Assembly: GCF_022539505.1 (NCBI RefSeq)
Contig: NC_061512.1
Span: 153,619,962 to 153,683,961 of the forward strand
Length of the DNA: 64,000 bases
From: Lolium rigidum
Taxonomy: Eukaryota; Streptophyta; Magnoliopsida; Poales; Poaceae
Reading direction: 5' to 3'
A program made the translations under genes and the position numbers. The notes under the pieces are model-generated. The model ran no database searches. It was not told the origin of the DNA and saw only the letters and a list, made by a program, of their open reading frames with translations. Of this stretch, positions 35,168 to 48,504 are shown piece by piece (position 1 is the stretch's first letter; every line of letters begins with the position of its first letter).

Positions 35168-36601
35168 GCTGCCCACGGTGGTAACCCACCCTATGTGATC
35201 GGAGATCCCGTGAATTAGAGTCGGGAGACAAGCTGTTGGTCAGCTGAGAGGAGAGTATATATCCCTATAGCAATTTTACCACTCTGTAAGATGCAATACT
35301 CTCCTAATCTGCACGGCAGGTTGATAATTATCTTAATGTGTTCTAAGTGGCTTATTTTAGCAAAGATGTTGTCCTGCAGAACATCTCTTGAAGAACACAC
35401 CCATATGAGTCTGATTGTTAAACGTCGCAATCTATGAGAGTTGGGTGCTCTCTAGTAAACTCATGAAAGGCCCTGGAGTATGACGTATAAGCTCCAAACC
35501 GTGAGGAAGCCTCGCGGCAGCCTAGTATCGGTCTAGGCTTTGTATGAAGCTAGTGCGCAGAAAACTTGTAGTTCAACGCATAGTCCACTATCCAAGTTGC
35601 AATCTAGTGTAATATGAAGCTTTAAGTGGAAGTTCAACTTAACAGTCTTCACGACATACCGTTATATAAAACAATGTTCTGGAAACTTATTGATGAGATG
35701 TGCCAATGAGAGTTTGTGGGGGATTGCTGGAATTTGGGGGCATTTGGCCTTTGGCCCATGGCCCATTATCAAATTCTGAAACTCACATGGCCCATTCTAA
35801 TAATCAGTGGCAGCACTAGTGGGAGCTAAAGTTTAGTCCCACATTGCTATTTGGGAGAGAGTTGGAGTGGTATATAAGGTGGGTTGTTCTAGTCCTAGTA
35901 AGTGAGTGAGAAGAGAGAGAGAGCCCTCGCGCACTCCTCCTCCTCCGCCGCCCGCCTCGCCTCGCCTCGTCACGACACGTCACGACGCGCCGCGGGTTGC
36001 GGGAATCTCGCCGAGCTGAGCTTATCTTTTTGTTGTTTGGGAAATTAATTGTGTAATCAATTTCGAGTCATTAACGGACGTGTTACTCAGCCGTTTTGCC
36101 TTCCGGTTTTTCTGGATCGTGGCTGTGCCGACTCGGACGTGGGCTGCGCCCCACGACCTTCCCGAACCGCACTATATAAGCGCGGACTCCAACCATAGTC
36201 TGCACCAGACGCATACGCTACTACCTGTTTCCAGTTCATTGCGCCGCCGCCTTCGTCTTCCTCATCCCGTCCGTCGGCGTGCACCGACTGCCGGGACAGA
36301 GAGGCCTCCGGAACCCTCGCTTCTCATGAACCCGTACGGGTGAGGGGCAATCAGGTTTTTGGGGAGCGCTCCGGCGCGACTACTGGCATCACGACGTCGT
36401 CATCGGACGACGAGTTCCTCCACACCGACAACTTCTTCCTGGACCTCAACGACTTCTTCGGCAATATCAACATGGGCGACAACGACGCTGCTGCAAAGTA
36501 TGTGATCTTGTCTTCTCTCTTTCAGTTTCTGTTAGAGTTTCTTCTTCTAGTTTGTATGGTAGATGCGATCAGTTTATCTTGTTTAGATGTGATCTGTTCA
36601 T

Positions 36602-38199
36602 TGATGCGTGTAGTTGACACGTCCGTTGGGAACCCCAAGAGGAAGGTGTGATGCGCACAGCGGCAAGTTTCCCTCAGTTAGAAACCAAGGTTTAATCGAA
36701 CCAGTAGGAGTCAAGAAGCACGTTGAAGGTTGATGGCGGCGAGATGTAGTGCGGCGCAACACCGGAGATTCCGGCGCCAACGTGGAACCCGCACAACACA
36801 ACCAAAGTACTTTGCCCCAACGAAACAAGTGAGGTTGTCAATCTCACCGGCTTGCCGTAACAAAGGATTAACCGTATTGTGTGGAAGATGATTGTTTGCA
36901 GAGAAAATAGTAAAAACAAGTATTGCAACGAGATTTGTATTTCAAGTATTAAAAGAAAGGACCGGGGTCCACAGCTCACTAGAGGTGTCTCTCCCATAAG
37001 ATAAAAGCATGTTGGGTGAACAAATTACAGTCGGGCAATTGACAAATAGAGAGGGCATAACAATGCACATACATGACATGATAAGTATAGTGAGATTTAA
37101 TTGGGCATTACGACAAAGTACATAGACCGCCATCCAACCGCATCTATGCCTAAAAAGTCCACCTTCAGGTTATCGTCCGAACCCCCTCCGAGTATTAAGT
37201 TGCAAAGCAACAGACAATTGCATTAAGTATGGTGCGTAATGTAATCAACAACTACATCCTCGGACATAGCGCCAATGTTTTATCCCTAGTGGCAACAAGA
37301 CAACACAACCTTAGAACTTTCGTCACCTGTCCAGGTGTCAATGCAGGCATGAACCCACTATCGAGCATAAATACTCCCTCTTGGAGTTAAAAGTAAAAAA
37401 CTTGGCCAGAGCCTCTACTAGAAACGGAGAGCATGCAAGATCATAAACAACACATGTGTAATAACTTTATAATTAACATGACATGGTATTCTCTATCCAT
37501 CGGATCCCGACAAACACAACATATAGAATTACAGATAGATGATCTTGATCATGTTAGGCAGCTCACAAGATCCAACAATGAAGCACAATGAGGAGAAGAC
37601 AACCATCTAGCTACTGCTATGGACCCATAGTCCAGGGGTGAACTACTCACTCATCACTCCGGAGGCGACCATGGCGGTGTAGAGTCCTCCGGGAGATGAA
37701 TCCCCTCTCCGGCAGGGTGCCGGAGGAGATCTCCGATAATCCCCGAGATGGGATCGGCGGCGGCGGCGTCTCGGTAAGGTTTTCCGTATCGTGGTTTTTC
37801 GCATCGGGGGTTTCGCGACGGAGGCTTTAAGTAGGCGGAAGGGCAGCAGTCGGGGGCCGACGAGGGGCCACACCATAGGGCGGCGCGGGCCCCCCGGGCC
37901 GCGCCGCCACGTGGTGTCGCCACCTCGTGGCCCCACTTCGTATGTTCTTCGGTCTTCCGGAAGCTCCGTGGAAAAATAGGCCCCCGGGTCTTCGTTTCGT
38001 CCAATTCCGAGAATATTTCGTTACTAGGATTTCTGAAACCAAAAACAGCAGAAAACGGGAACCGGCACTTCGGCATCTTGTTAATAGGTTAGTTCCGGAA
38101 AATGCACGAATATGACATAAAGTGTGCATAAAACATGTAGGTATCATCAATAATATGGCATAGAACATAAGAAATTATCGATACGTCGGAGACGTATCA
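36602..38199 (-). repeat. 3' LTR of G3
   Basis: This 1598-bp LTR contains a perfect GC inverted repeat with arms ggcggcgcgg (37879-37888) and ccgcgccgcc (37899-37908). Its end (tgatgcgtgtagttgacacg on the plus strand) differs from the tgatggcgtgta form of G1 and G2. Confidence 0.9.
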
Positions 38200-40787
38200 A
38201 GCATCCCCAAGCTTAGTTCTCGCTCGTCCCGAGCAGGTAAAACGATAACAAAGATAATTTCTGAAGTGATATGCCATCATAACTTTGATCATACTATTTG
38301 TAAACATATGTAGTGGATGCATCGATCAAAACAATGGTAATGACATGAAAAAAAACAAGTGAATCATATAGCAAAGACTTTTCATGAATAGTACTTCAGG
38401 ACAAGTATTAATAAGTCTTGCATAAGAGTTAACTCATAAAGCAATAAATCAAAGTAAAGGTATTGAAGCAACACAAAGGAAGATTAAGTTTCAGCGGTTG
38501 CTTTCAACTTGTAACATGTATATCTCATGGATAATTGTCAACATAGAGTAATATAACAAGTACAATATGCAAGTATGTAGGAATCAATGCACAGCTTCAC
38601 ACAAGTGTTTGCTTCTTGAGGTGGAGAGAGATAGGTGAACTGACTCAACATAAAAGTAAAGAGAATGGTCCTTCAAAGAGGAAAGCATCGATTGCTATAT
38701 TTGTGCTAGAGCTTTTATTTTGAAAACATGAAACAATTTTGTCAACGGTAGTAATAAAGCATATGAGTTATGTACATTATATCTTACAAGTTGCAAGTCT
38801 CATGCATAGTATACTAATAGTGCCCGCACCTTGTCCTAATTAACTTGGACTACCGGATCTTTGCAATGCACATGTTTTGACCAAGTGTCACAATGGGGTA
38901 CCTCCATGCCGCCCGTACAAAGGTCTAAGGAGAAAGCTCGCATTTTGGATTTCTCGCTTTTGATTATTCTCAACTTAGACATCCATACCGGGACAACATG
39001 GACAACAGATAATGGACTCCTCTTTAATGCATAAGCATGTGGCAACAATTATTGTTCTCATATGAGATTGAGGATATATGTCCAAACTGAAACTTCAACC
39101 ATGAATCATGGCTTTAGTTAGCGGCCCAAAGTTCTTCTCTAACAACATGCATGCTCCAACCATGAAGGTGGTAGATCTCTCTTGCTTCAGACAAGACGGA
39201 CATGCATAGCAACTCACATGATATCCAACAAAGAATAGTTGATGGCGTCTCCAGAAACATGGTTATCGCACAACAAGCAACTTAATAAGAGATAAAGTGC
39301 ATAAGTACATATTCAATACTACAATAGTTTTTAAGCTATTTGTCCCATGAGCTATATATTGCAAAGGTGAATGATGGAATTTTAAAGGTAGCAATCAAGC
39401 AATTTACTTTGGAATGGCGGATAAATACCATGTAGTAGGTAGGTATGGTGGACACAAATGGCATAGTGGTTGGCTCAAGGATTTTGGATGCATGAGAAGT
39501 ATTCCCTCTCGATACAAGGTTTAGGCTAGCAAGGTCATTTGAAACAAACACAAGGATGAACGGTACAGCAAAACTCACATAAAAGACATATGGTAATCAT
39601 TATAAGACTCCACACCGTCTTCCTTGTTGTTCAAAACTCAATACTAGATGTTATCTACACTCTAGAGAAACCAAATATGCAAACCAAATTAGCAAGCTCT
39701 AAGTATTTCTTCATTAATGGGTGCAAAGTATATGATGCAAGAGCTTAAACATGAGCACAACAATTGCCAAGTATCAAATTATCCAAGACATTTTAGAGTT
39801 ACTACATGTAGCATTTTCCAATTCCAACCATATAACAATTTAACGAAGATGAAACTTCGCCATGAATACTATGAGTAGAGCCTAAGGACATATTTGTCCA
39901 TATGCAACAGCGGAGCGTGTCTCTCTCCCATAAAGTGAATGCTAGGATCCATTTTATTCAAACAAAACAAAAAACAAAAACAAACCGACGCTCCAAGCAA
40001 AGTACATAAGATGTGATGGAATAAAAATATAGTTTCGGGGAGGAACCCGATAATGTTGTCGATGAAGAAGGGGATGCCTTGGACATCCCCAAGCTTAGAC
40101 GCTTGAGTCTTCTTATAATATGCAGGGGTGAACCACCGGGGCATCCCCAAGCTTAGAGCTTTCACTCTCCTTGATCATATTGAATCATACTCCTCTCTTG
40201 ATCCTTGAAAACTTCCTCCACACCAAACTCGAAACAACTCATTAGAGGGTTAGTGCATAATAAAAATTCACATGTTCAGAGGTGACACAATCATTCTTAA
40301 CATTTATGGACATTGCATAAAGCTACTGGACATTAGTGGATCAAAGAAATTCATCCAACATAGCAAAAGAGGCAATGCGAAATAAAAGACAGAATCTGTC
40401 AAAACAGAACAGTCCGTAAAGATGGATTTTATTAGGCCACCAGACTTGCTCAAACGAAAATGCTCAAATTGAATGAAAGTTGCGTACATATCTGAGGATC
40501 ATGCACGTAAATTGGCTTAATTTTCTGAGCTTCCTACAGGGAGGTAGACCCAGATTCGTGACAGCAAAGAAATCTGGAACTGCGCAGTAATCCAAATCTA
40601 GTACTTACTTTACTATCAAAGACTTTACTTGGCACAACAAAACATAAAACTAAGATAAGGAGAGGTTGCTACAGTAGTAAACAACTTCCAAGACACAAAA
40701 TAAAAACCAAGTACTGTAGCAAAATAACACATGGGTTATCTCCCAAGAAGTTCTTTCTTTATAGCCATTAAGATGGGCCCAACAGTT
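38200..40787 (-). other. Non-coding 3' domain of G3
   Basis: About 2.6 kb without a sustained frame, collinear with the same domain in G1, G2 and G5. The PPT lies at 38200-38216 (complement of gcatccccaagcttag). Confidence 0.75.
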
Positions 40788-41399
40788 TTAATGATGCACT
40801 CGCAAGAAATAGTAGTTGAAGCAAAAGAGAGCATCAAGAGGCAAATTCAAAACAAATTTAAGCCTAACATGCTTCCTATGCATAGGAGTCTTGTAAATAA
40901 ACAAGTTCATGAAGAGCAAAGTAACAAGCATAGGAAGATAAAACAAGTGTAGCTTCAAAAATTTCAGCACATAGAGAGGTGTTTTAGTAACATGAAAATT
41001 TCTACAACCATATTTTCCTCTCTCATAATAATTTTCAGTAGCATCATGAGCAAACTCAACAATGTAACTATCACATAAAGCATTCTTATCATGAGTCTCA
41101 TGCATAAAATTATTACTCTCCACGTAAGCATAATCAATTTTATTTGTTGTAGTGGGAGCAAATTCAACAAGGTGGCTATCATCATATATAGGAGGCATAT
41201 TGTAATCATAAAAGAAAATTTTCTCCTCAATGCTTGGGGGACTAAAAAGATCATGCTCATCAGAGCCAGCTTCCCCAAGCTTAGAATTTTCCATAGCATT
41301 AGCAACAATGGTGTTCAAAGCATCCATAGTAATAACATTCCCATTAGCATGCATATAAAGTTCCATGGGTTTTTTTAATTCTCTCTTCAAACACATCAT
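40788..41399 (-). CDS. 203-aa ORF carried by G3, function unknown
   Basis: An uninterrupted frame runs from ATG at 41399 to a stop at 40788. The N-terminal part is polar (ENSKLGEAGSDEHDLFSPP), the middle is Tyr/Asp-rich (SIEEKIFFYDYNMPPIYDDS) with a Tyr- and His-rich stretch, and the C-terminal third is strongly hydrophobic (LHLFYLPMLVTLLFMNLF) and may cross or lie in a membrane. It sits where G1 and G2 carry a gag-like ORF but shows no resemblance to it. I recognise it only as a type of frame found in Triticeae gypsy elements, not as a named family. Confidence 0.5.
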   Translation of the reverse strand: MMCLKRELKKPMELYMHANGNVITMDALNTIVANAMENSKLGEAGSDEHDLFSPPSIEEKIFFYDYNMPPIYDDSHLVEFAPTTTNKIDYAYVESNNFMHETHDKNALCDSYIVEFAHDATENYYERGKYGCRNFHVTKTPLYVLKFLKLHLFYLPMLVTLLFMNLFIYKTPMHRKHVRLKFVLNLPLDALFCFNYYFLRVHH

Positions 41400-41717
41400 G
41401 TCCTAATTCAAGATAAAGTTCATAAAGATCTCTCATATTTTTGTTGTTTTCCATTATGCTTAACTAGTGAAATAAAAACATGCATGATATTAAGTAAAGT
41501 AGAACAAGTAACTAATTTTTTTGTGTTTTTGATATAGCAAACAAGACAGCAAATAAAGTAAAACTAGCAACTAATTTTTTTGTATTTTGATTTAATGCAG
41601 ACAAACAAAGTAGTAAATAAAATAAAGCAAGACAAAAACAAAGTAAAGAGATTGAGAAGTGGAGACTCCCCTTGCAACGTGTCTTGATCTCCCCGACAAC
41701 GGCGCCGTAAATTTGCT

Positions 41718-43316
41718 TGATGCGTGTAGTTGACACGTCCGTTGGGAACCCCAAGAGGAAGGTGTGATGCGCACAGCGGCAAGTTTCCCTCGTTAGAAAC
41801 CAAGGTTTAATCGAACCAGTAGGAGTCAAGAAGCACGTTGAAGGTTGATGGCGGCGAGATGTAGTGCGGCGCAACACCGGAGATTCCGGCGCCAACGTGG
41901 AACCCGCACAACACAACCAAAGTACTTTGCCCCAACGAAACAAGTGAGGTTGTCAATCTCACCGGCTTGCCGTAACAAAGGATTAACCGTATTGTGTGGA
42001 AGATGATTGTTTGCAGAGAAAACAGTAAAAACAAGTATTGCAGCAGATTTGTATTTCAAGTATTAAAAGAATGGACCGGGGTCCACAGTTCACTAGAGGT
42101 GTCTCTCCCATAAGATAAAAGCATGTTGGGTGAACAAATTACAGTCGGGAAATTGACAAATAGAGAGGGCATAACAATGCACATACATGACATGATAAGT
42201 ATAGTGAGATTTAATTGGGCATTACGACAAAGTACATAGACCGCCATCCAACTGCATCTATGCCTAAAAAGTCCACCTTCGAGTTATCGTCCGAACCCCT
42301 CCAGAGTATTAAGTTGCAAAGCAACGGACAATTGCATTAAGTATGGTGCGTAATGTAATCAACAACTACATCCTCGGACATAGCGCCAATGTTTTATCCC
42401 TAGTGGCAACAAGCACAACACAACCTTAGAACTTTCGTCACATCGTCCCAGGTGTCAATGCGGCATGAACCCACTATCGAGCATAAATACTCCCTCTTGG
42501 AGTTAAAAGTAAAAACTTGGCCAGAGCCTCTACTAGAAACGGAGAGCATGCAAGATCATAAACAACACATGTGTAATAACTTGATAATTAACATGACATG
42601 GTATTCTCTATCCATCGGATCCCGACAAACACAACATATAGAATTACGAGATAGATGATCTTGATCATGTTAGGCAGCTCACAAGATCCAACAATGAAGC
42701 ACAATGAGGAGAAGACAACCATCTAGCTACTGCTATGGACCCATAGTCCAGGGGTGAACTACTCACTCATCACTCCGGAGGCGACCATGGCGGTGTAGAG
42801 TCCTCCGGGAGATGAATCCCCTCTCCGGCAGGGTGCCGGAGGAGATCTCCAGAATCCCCCGAGATGGGATCGGCGGCGGCGGCGTCTCGCAAGGTTTTCC
42901 GTATCGTGGTTTTTCGCATCGTGGGTTTCGCGACGGAGGCTTTAAGTAGGCGGAAGGGCGAGTCGGGGGCCGGACGAGGGGGCCACACCATAGGGCGGCG
43001 CGGGCCCCCCGGGCCGCGCCGCCACGTGGTGTCGCCACCTCGTGGCCCCACTTCGTATGTTCTTCGGTCTTCTCGGAAGCTCCGTGGAAAAATAGGCCCC
43101 CGGGTCTTCGTTTCGTCCAATTCCGAGAATATTTCGTTACTAGGATTTCTGAAACCAAAAACAGCTAGAAAACAAGAACCGGCACTTCGGCATCTTGTTA
43201 ATAGGTTAGTTCCAGAAAATGCACGAATATGACATAAAGTGTGCATAAAACATGTAGGTATCATCAATAATATGGCATAGAACATAAGAAATTATCGATA
43301 CGTCGGAGACGTATCA
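41718..43316 (-). repeat. 5' LTR of G3
   Basis: This 1599-bp LTR is nearly identical to 36602-38199. Visible differences are few, such as ctcagttagaaacc against ctcgttagaaacc. The right edge is the TSD ttcat at 43317-43321. Confidence 0.9.
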
Positions 43317-43428
43317 TTCATCTACCTTACTAATCTGCATGATTAGTTTATTTGTTATTTTCGTAGTCATGATTTATCATTTACTTGTGTGGATTATTTC
43401 ATATGGATATTTGCTTATATATTCAACA

Positions 43429-43553
43429 CAAATCAGTAAATAAAATAAAGTAAAGCAAGACAAAAACAAAGTAAAGAGATTGGATGTGGGAGACTCCCCT
43501 TGCAGCGTGTCTTGATCTCCCCGGCAACGGCGCCAGAAAAAATGCTTGATGGC
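43429..43553 (-). other. G1 leader and first bases of its 5' LTR
   Basis: After C1's TSD the G1 leader resumes, with the primer-binding region (complement of ccccggcaacggcgcca, 43519-43535) and then the first seven LTR bases tgatggc (43547-43553). G2 begins immediately after. Confidence 0.8.
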
Positions 43554-45153
43554 TGATGGCGTGTATTTCACACGTTCGTTGGGCAACCCCAAGAGGAAGG
43601 TATGATGCGCACAGCAGCAAGTTTTCCCTCAGAAAGAAACCAAGGTTTATCGAACCAGGAGGAGCCAAGAAGCACGTTGAAGGTTGATGGCGGCGGGATG
43701 TAGTGCGGCGCAACACCAGGGATTCCGGCGCCAACGTGGAACCTGCACAACACAACCAAACTACTTTGCCCCAACGAAACAGATGAGGTTGTCAATCTCA
43801 CCGGCTTGTCGTAACAAAGGATTAACCGTATTGTGTGGAAGATGATTGTTTGCGAGAAAACAAGAGAACAAGTATTGCGAGTAGATTGTATTTCGAGTAA
43901 AGAGAATTGGACCGGGGTCCACAGTTCACTAGAGGTGTCTCTCCCATAAGACGAACGAGCATGTTGGGTGAACAAATTACAGTTGGGCAATTGACAAATA
44001 AAGAGAGCATGACAATGCACATACATATCATGATGAGTATAGTGAGATTTAATTGGGCATTACGACAAAGTACATAGACCGCCATCCAACCGCATCTATG
44101 CCTAAAAAGTCCACCTTCAGAGTTATCATCCGAACCCCCTCCGAGTATTAAGTTGCAAGCAACAGACAATTGCATTAAGTATGGTGCGTAATGTAATCAA
44201 CAACTACATCCTTAGACATAGCATCAATGTTTTATCCCTAGTGGCAACAAGCACAACACAACCTTAGAACTTTCTCGTCATCGTCCCGGTGTCAATGCGG
44301 GCATGAACCCACTATCGAGCATAAGTACTCCCTCTTGGAGTTACAAGCATCTACTTGGCCGGAGCATCTACTAGTAACGGAGAGCATGCAAGATCATAAA
44401 CAACACATAAGCATAACTTTGATAATCAACATAACAAGTATTCTCTATTCATCGGATCCCAACAAACGCAACATATAGAATTACATATAGATGATCTTGA
44501 TCATGATAGGCAGCTCACAAGATCCGACAATGATAGCACAATGGGGAGAAGACAACCATCTAGCTACTGCTATGGACCCATAGTCCAGGGGTAGACTACT
44601 CACACATCACACCGGAGGCGACCATGGCGGCGTAGAGTCCTCCGGGAGATGATTCCCCTCTCCGGCAGGGTGCCGGAGGCGATCTCCTGGATCCCCCGAG
44701 ATGGGATCGGCGGCGGCGGCGTCTCGGAAGGTTTTCCGTATCGTGGCTCTCGGTGCTGGGGGTTTCGTCACGGAGGCTATTTGTAGGCGGAAGGGCAGGT
44801 CAAGAGGCGGCACGGGGGCCCCACACCATAGGGCCGCGCGGCCAAGGGGGGCCGCGCCGCCCTAGGGTGTGGCCCCCTCGTCGCCCCTCTTCGTCTCTCC
44901 TTCGGACTTCCGGAAGCTTCGTGGAAAAATAGGCCCTCGGGCTTTGATTTCGTCCAATTCCGAGAATATTTCCTTACTAGGATTTCTGAAACCAAAAACA
45001 GCGAGAAAACGAGCAACTGGCACTTCGGCATCTTGTTAATAGGTTAGTTCCGTAAAATGCACGAATATGACATAAAGTGTGCATAAAACATGTAGATAAC
45101 ATCAATAATGTGGCATGGAACATAAGAAATTATCGATACGTCGGAGACGTATC
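43554..45153 (-). repeat. 3' LTR of G2
   Basis: An LTR of about 1600 bp with a GC palindrome near 44828-44868 (gggccgcgcggcc, then ggccgcgccgccc). Its inner edge has lost or changed the usual terminal ca. Confidence 0.88.
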
Positions 45154-47726
45154 GGCATCCCCAAGCTTAGTTCTGCTCGTCCCGAGCAGGTAAAACGATA
45201 ACACGGATAATTTCCGGAGTGACATGCCATCATAATCTTGATCATACTATTTGTAAAGCATATGTAGTGAGTGCAGCGATCAAAACAATGTATATGACAT
45301 GAGTAAACAAGTGAATCATAAAGCAAAGACTTTTCATGAATAGCACTTCAAGACAAGCATCACTAAGTCTTGCATAAGAGTTAACTCATAAAGCAATAAT
45401 TCAAAGTAAAGGTATTGAAGCAACACAAAAGAAGATTAAGTTTCAGCGGTTGCTTTCAACTTGTAACATGTATATCTCATGGATATTGTCAACATAGAGT
45501 AATATAATAAGTGCAATAAGCAAATATGTAGGAATCAATGCACAGTTCACACAAGTGTTTGCTTCTTGAGGTGGAGAGAAATAGGTGAACTGACTCAACA
45601 TAAAAGTAAAAGAATGGTCCTCCATAGAGGAAAAGCATCGATTGCTATATTTGTGCTAGAGCTTTGATTTTGAAAACATGAAACAATTTTGTCAACGGTA
45701 GTAATAAAGCATATGCATCATGTAAATTATATCTTATAAGTTGCAAGCCTCATGCATAGTGTACCAATAGTGCCCGCACCTTGTCCTAATTAGCTTGGAC
45801 TACCTGGATTATCACCGCAATACATATGCTTTAACCAAGTTTCACAAAGGGGTACCTCTATGCCGCTCTGTACAAAGGTCTAAGGAGAAAGCTCGCATTT
45901 GGATTTCTCGCTTTTGATTATTCTCAACTTAGACATCCATACCGGGACAACATAGACAACGGATAATGGACTCCTCTTTTAATGCTTAAGCATTCAACAA
46001 CAATTAATTCTTTTCTCATTAGAGATTTGAGGATATTTGTCCAAAACTGAAACTTCCACCATGGAACATGGCTTTAGTTAGCGGCCCAATGTTCTTCTCT
46101 CACAATATGCATGCTCAAACCATTCAACTCAGTGTAGATCGCCCTTACTTCGGACAAGACGAACATGCATAGCAACTCACATGAAATTCAACAATGAATT
46201 GTTGATGGCGTTCCCGGTAAACATGGTTATCGCACAACAAGCAACTTAATAAGAGATAAAATGCATAATTACATATTCAATACCACAATAGTTTTTAAGC
46301 TATTTGTCCCATGAGCTATATATTGCAAAGGTGAATGATGGAATTTTAAAGGTAGCACTCAAGCAATTTACTTCGGAATGGCGGAAAATACCATGTAGTA
46401 GGTAGGTATGGTGGACACAAATGGCATAGTGGTTGGCTCAAGTATTTTGGATGCATGAGAAGTATTCCCTCTCGATACAATGGTTTAGGCTAGCAAGGCT
46501 TATTTGAAACAAACACAAGGATGAACCGGTGCAGCAAAACTCACATAAAAGACATATTGAAAACATTATAAGACTCTACACCGTCTTCCTTGTTGTTCAA
46601 ACTCAATACTAGAAATTATCTAGACCTTAGAGAAACCAAATATGCAAACCAAATTTTAGCATGCTCTATGTATTTCTTCATTAATGGGTGCAAAGCATAT
46701 GATGCAAGAGCTTAAACATGAGCACAAAAATTTCCAAGTATCACATTATCCAAGACATTATAGCAATTACTACATGTATCATTTTCCAATTCCAACCATA
46801 TAACAATTTAACGAAGGAGAAACTTCGCCATGAATACTATGAGTAGAAACCAAGGACATACTTGTCCATATGCTACAGCGGAGCGTGTATCTCTCCCACA
46901 AAGTGAATGCTAGGATCCATTTTATTCAAACAAAACAAAAACAAAAACAAACCGACGCTCCAAGAAAAAGCACATAAGATGTGATGGAATAAAAATATAG
47001 TTTCAGGGGAGGAACCTGATAATATTGTCGATGAAGAAGGGGATGCCTTGGGCATCCCCAAGCTTAGACGCTTGAGTCTTCTTGATATATGCAGGGGTGA
47101 ACCACCGGGTGCATCCCCAAGCTTAGAGCTTTCACTCTCCTTGATCATGTTGCATCATACTCCTCTCTTGATCCTTGAAAACTTCCTCCACACCAAACTC
47201 GAAACAACTCATTAGAGGGTTAGTGCACAATATAAATTGACATATTCAGAGGTGACACAATCATTCTTAACACTTCTGGACATTGCATAATGCTACTGGA
47301 CATTAGTGGATCAAAGAAATTCATCCAACATAGCGAAAGAGGCAATGCGAAATAAAAGGCAGAATCTGTCAAAACAGAACAGTTCGTATTGACGAATTTT
47401 AAAATGGCACCAGACTTGCTCAAATGAAAATGCTCAAATTGAATGAAAGTTGCGTACATATCTGAGGATCATGCACGTAAATTGGCATAATTTTCTGAGT
47501 TACCTACAGGGAGGTTTTGCCCAGATTCGTGACAGCAAAGAAATCTGGAACTGCGCAGTAATCCAAATCTAGTACTTACTTTTCTATCAACGGCTTAACT
47601 TGGCACAACAAAACTCAAAACTAAGATAAGGAGAGGTTGCTACAGTAGTAAACAACTTCCAAGACACAAAATAAAAACAAAGTACTGTAGGTAAAAACAT
47701 GGGTTGTCTCCCATAAGCGCTTTTCT
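45154..47726 (-). other. Non-coding 3' domain of G2
   Basis: No sustained frame is seen. It is collinear with the G1, G3 and G5 3' domains. The PPT is the complement of gcatccccaagcttag at about 45155-45170. Confidence 0.75.
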
Positions 47727-48248
47727 TTAACGCCTTTCAGCTAGGCGCAGAAAGTGTGTATCAAGTAACATCGAGAGATGAAACATCAACATCATTACCA
47801 GTGGTGTTGGGAGTTTTATCAATTTTAGGCCTATAGTAATTCTTTCATTAATTCCTCCTAGGATTTTATCAAGTTTATCAGTATTATCAAGTAATATTTC
47901 CAATTTAGTTTCAACACTACAATTTTTCTCTATGGTTTCCAATTTTTTCATAACATCCTCAAGGGAGGTTTCAATTTTAGTTTCATTAACAGGTGGTGTT
48001 CCAAATAAACTCTCAATAATGCAACTAGCTTCTAAGGCGGGAGTGCCTAGGAAGTTACCTCCCGCGAGACAATCAAGAACATATCTATTCCAGCTAGAGA
48101 TACCAACATAAAAATTCCTGAGTAGGATAGTGGTGGAGTGTTTCTTAGTGCACCTATTATGGGCATCACTAATTCTATACCAAGCATCTTTTAAACATTC
48201 TCCCCCTTGTTGCTTAAATGAACGAACTTCAACTTCAGGATTACTCAT
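47727..48248 (-). pseudogene. Gag-like ORF of G2, shortened
   Basis: The ATG at 48248 opens MSNPEVEVRSFKQQ as in G1, followed by CLKDAWYRISDAHNRC, YVGISSWNRYVLDCLAGGN and GTPALEASCIIES. The frame stays open past the place where G1 is broken. It then lacks about 60 codons present in G1 (the stretch from VLETCATHDNR to YVSKVPKPKN), and ends in a different frame. The capsid-like half could still be translated. Confidence 0.7.
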
Positions 48249-48504
48249 TTCAGCAGTAGTAAATAAAGCAAACTAGATAAAGTAAATGCAAGTAAACTAA
48301 TTTTTTTTTTGTGTTTTCGATATAGCAAACAAGATAGCAAATAAAGTAAAACTAGCAACTAATTTTTTTGTATTTTGATTTAGTGCAGCAAACAAAGTAG
48401 TAAATAAAATAAAGCAAGACAAAAACAAAGTAAAGAGGTTGAGAAGTGGAGACTCCCCTTGCAGCGTGTCTTGATCTCCCGGCAACGGCGCCAGAAAAAG
48501 AGCT

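Larger units (their letters stand above)
36602..43316 (-). mobile_element. G3: non-autonomous Athila-like gypsy element inside C1's LTR
   Basis: This is a complete 6715-bp element with TSD ttcat. LTRs are 36602-38199 (3') and 41718-43316 (5'), nearly identical to each other, so it is one of the youngest insertions. Minus-strand order is: 5' LTR, primer-binding region (complement of cccgacaacggcgcc, 41693-41707, one base off the family form), an ORF at 41399-40788, a non-coding region, the PPT next to 38200, and the 3' LTR. There is no gag match to G1 or G2 and no pol. Confidence 0.93.
30214..43428 (+). mobile_element. C1: Ty1/copia retrotransposon, both LTRs, nested in G1
   Basis: The left end tgctggaatt is at 30214 and the right end atattcaaca at 43428. 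The TSD is caaat at 30209-30213 and 43429-43433. The 5' LTR is 30214-31203, the internal region is 31204-35724 with gag and pol in copia order (protease, integrase, RT, RNase H), and the PPT tgtgggggat is at 35715-35724. The 3' LTR starts at 35725 and is split by G3 (36602-43316). The element is about 6.5 kb without G3. Coding regions are broken, so it is not autonomous now. The usual initiator-tRNA-Met primer site tggtatcagagc is not seen after the 5' LTR. Confidence 0.93.
35725..43428 (+). repeat. 3' LTR of C1, split by G3
   Basis: The LTR is 35725-36601 plus 43322-43428. The break is the G3 insertion, whose TSD ttcat occupies 36597-36601 and 43317-43321. Spliced back it is about 984 bp, against 990 bp for the 5' LTR. 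Confidence 0.92.
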
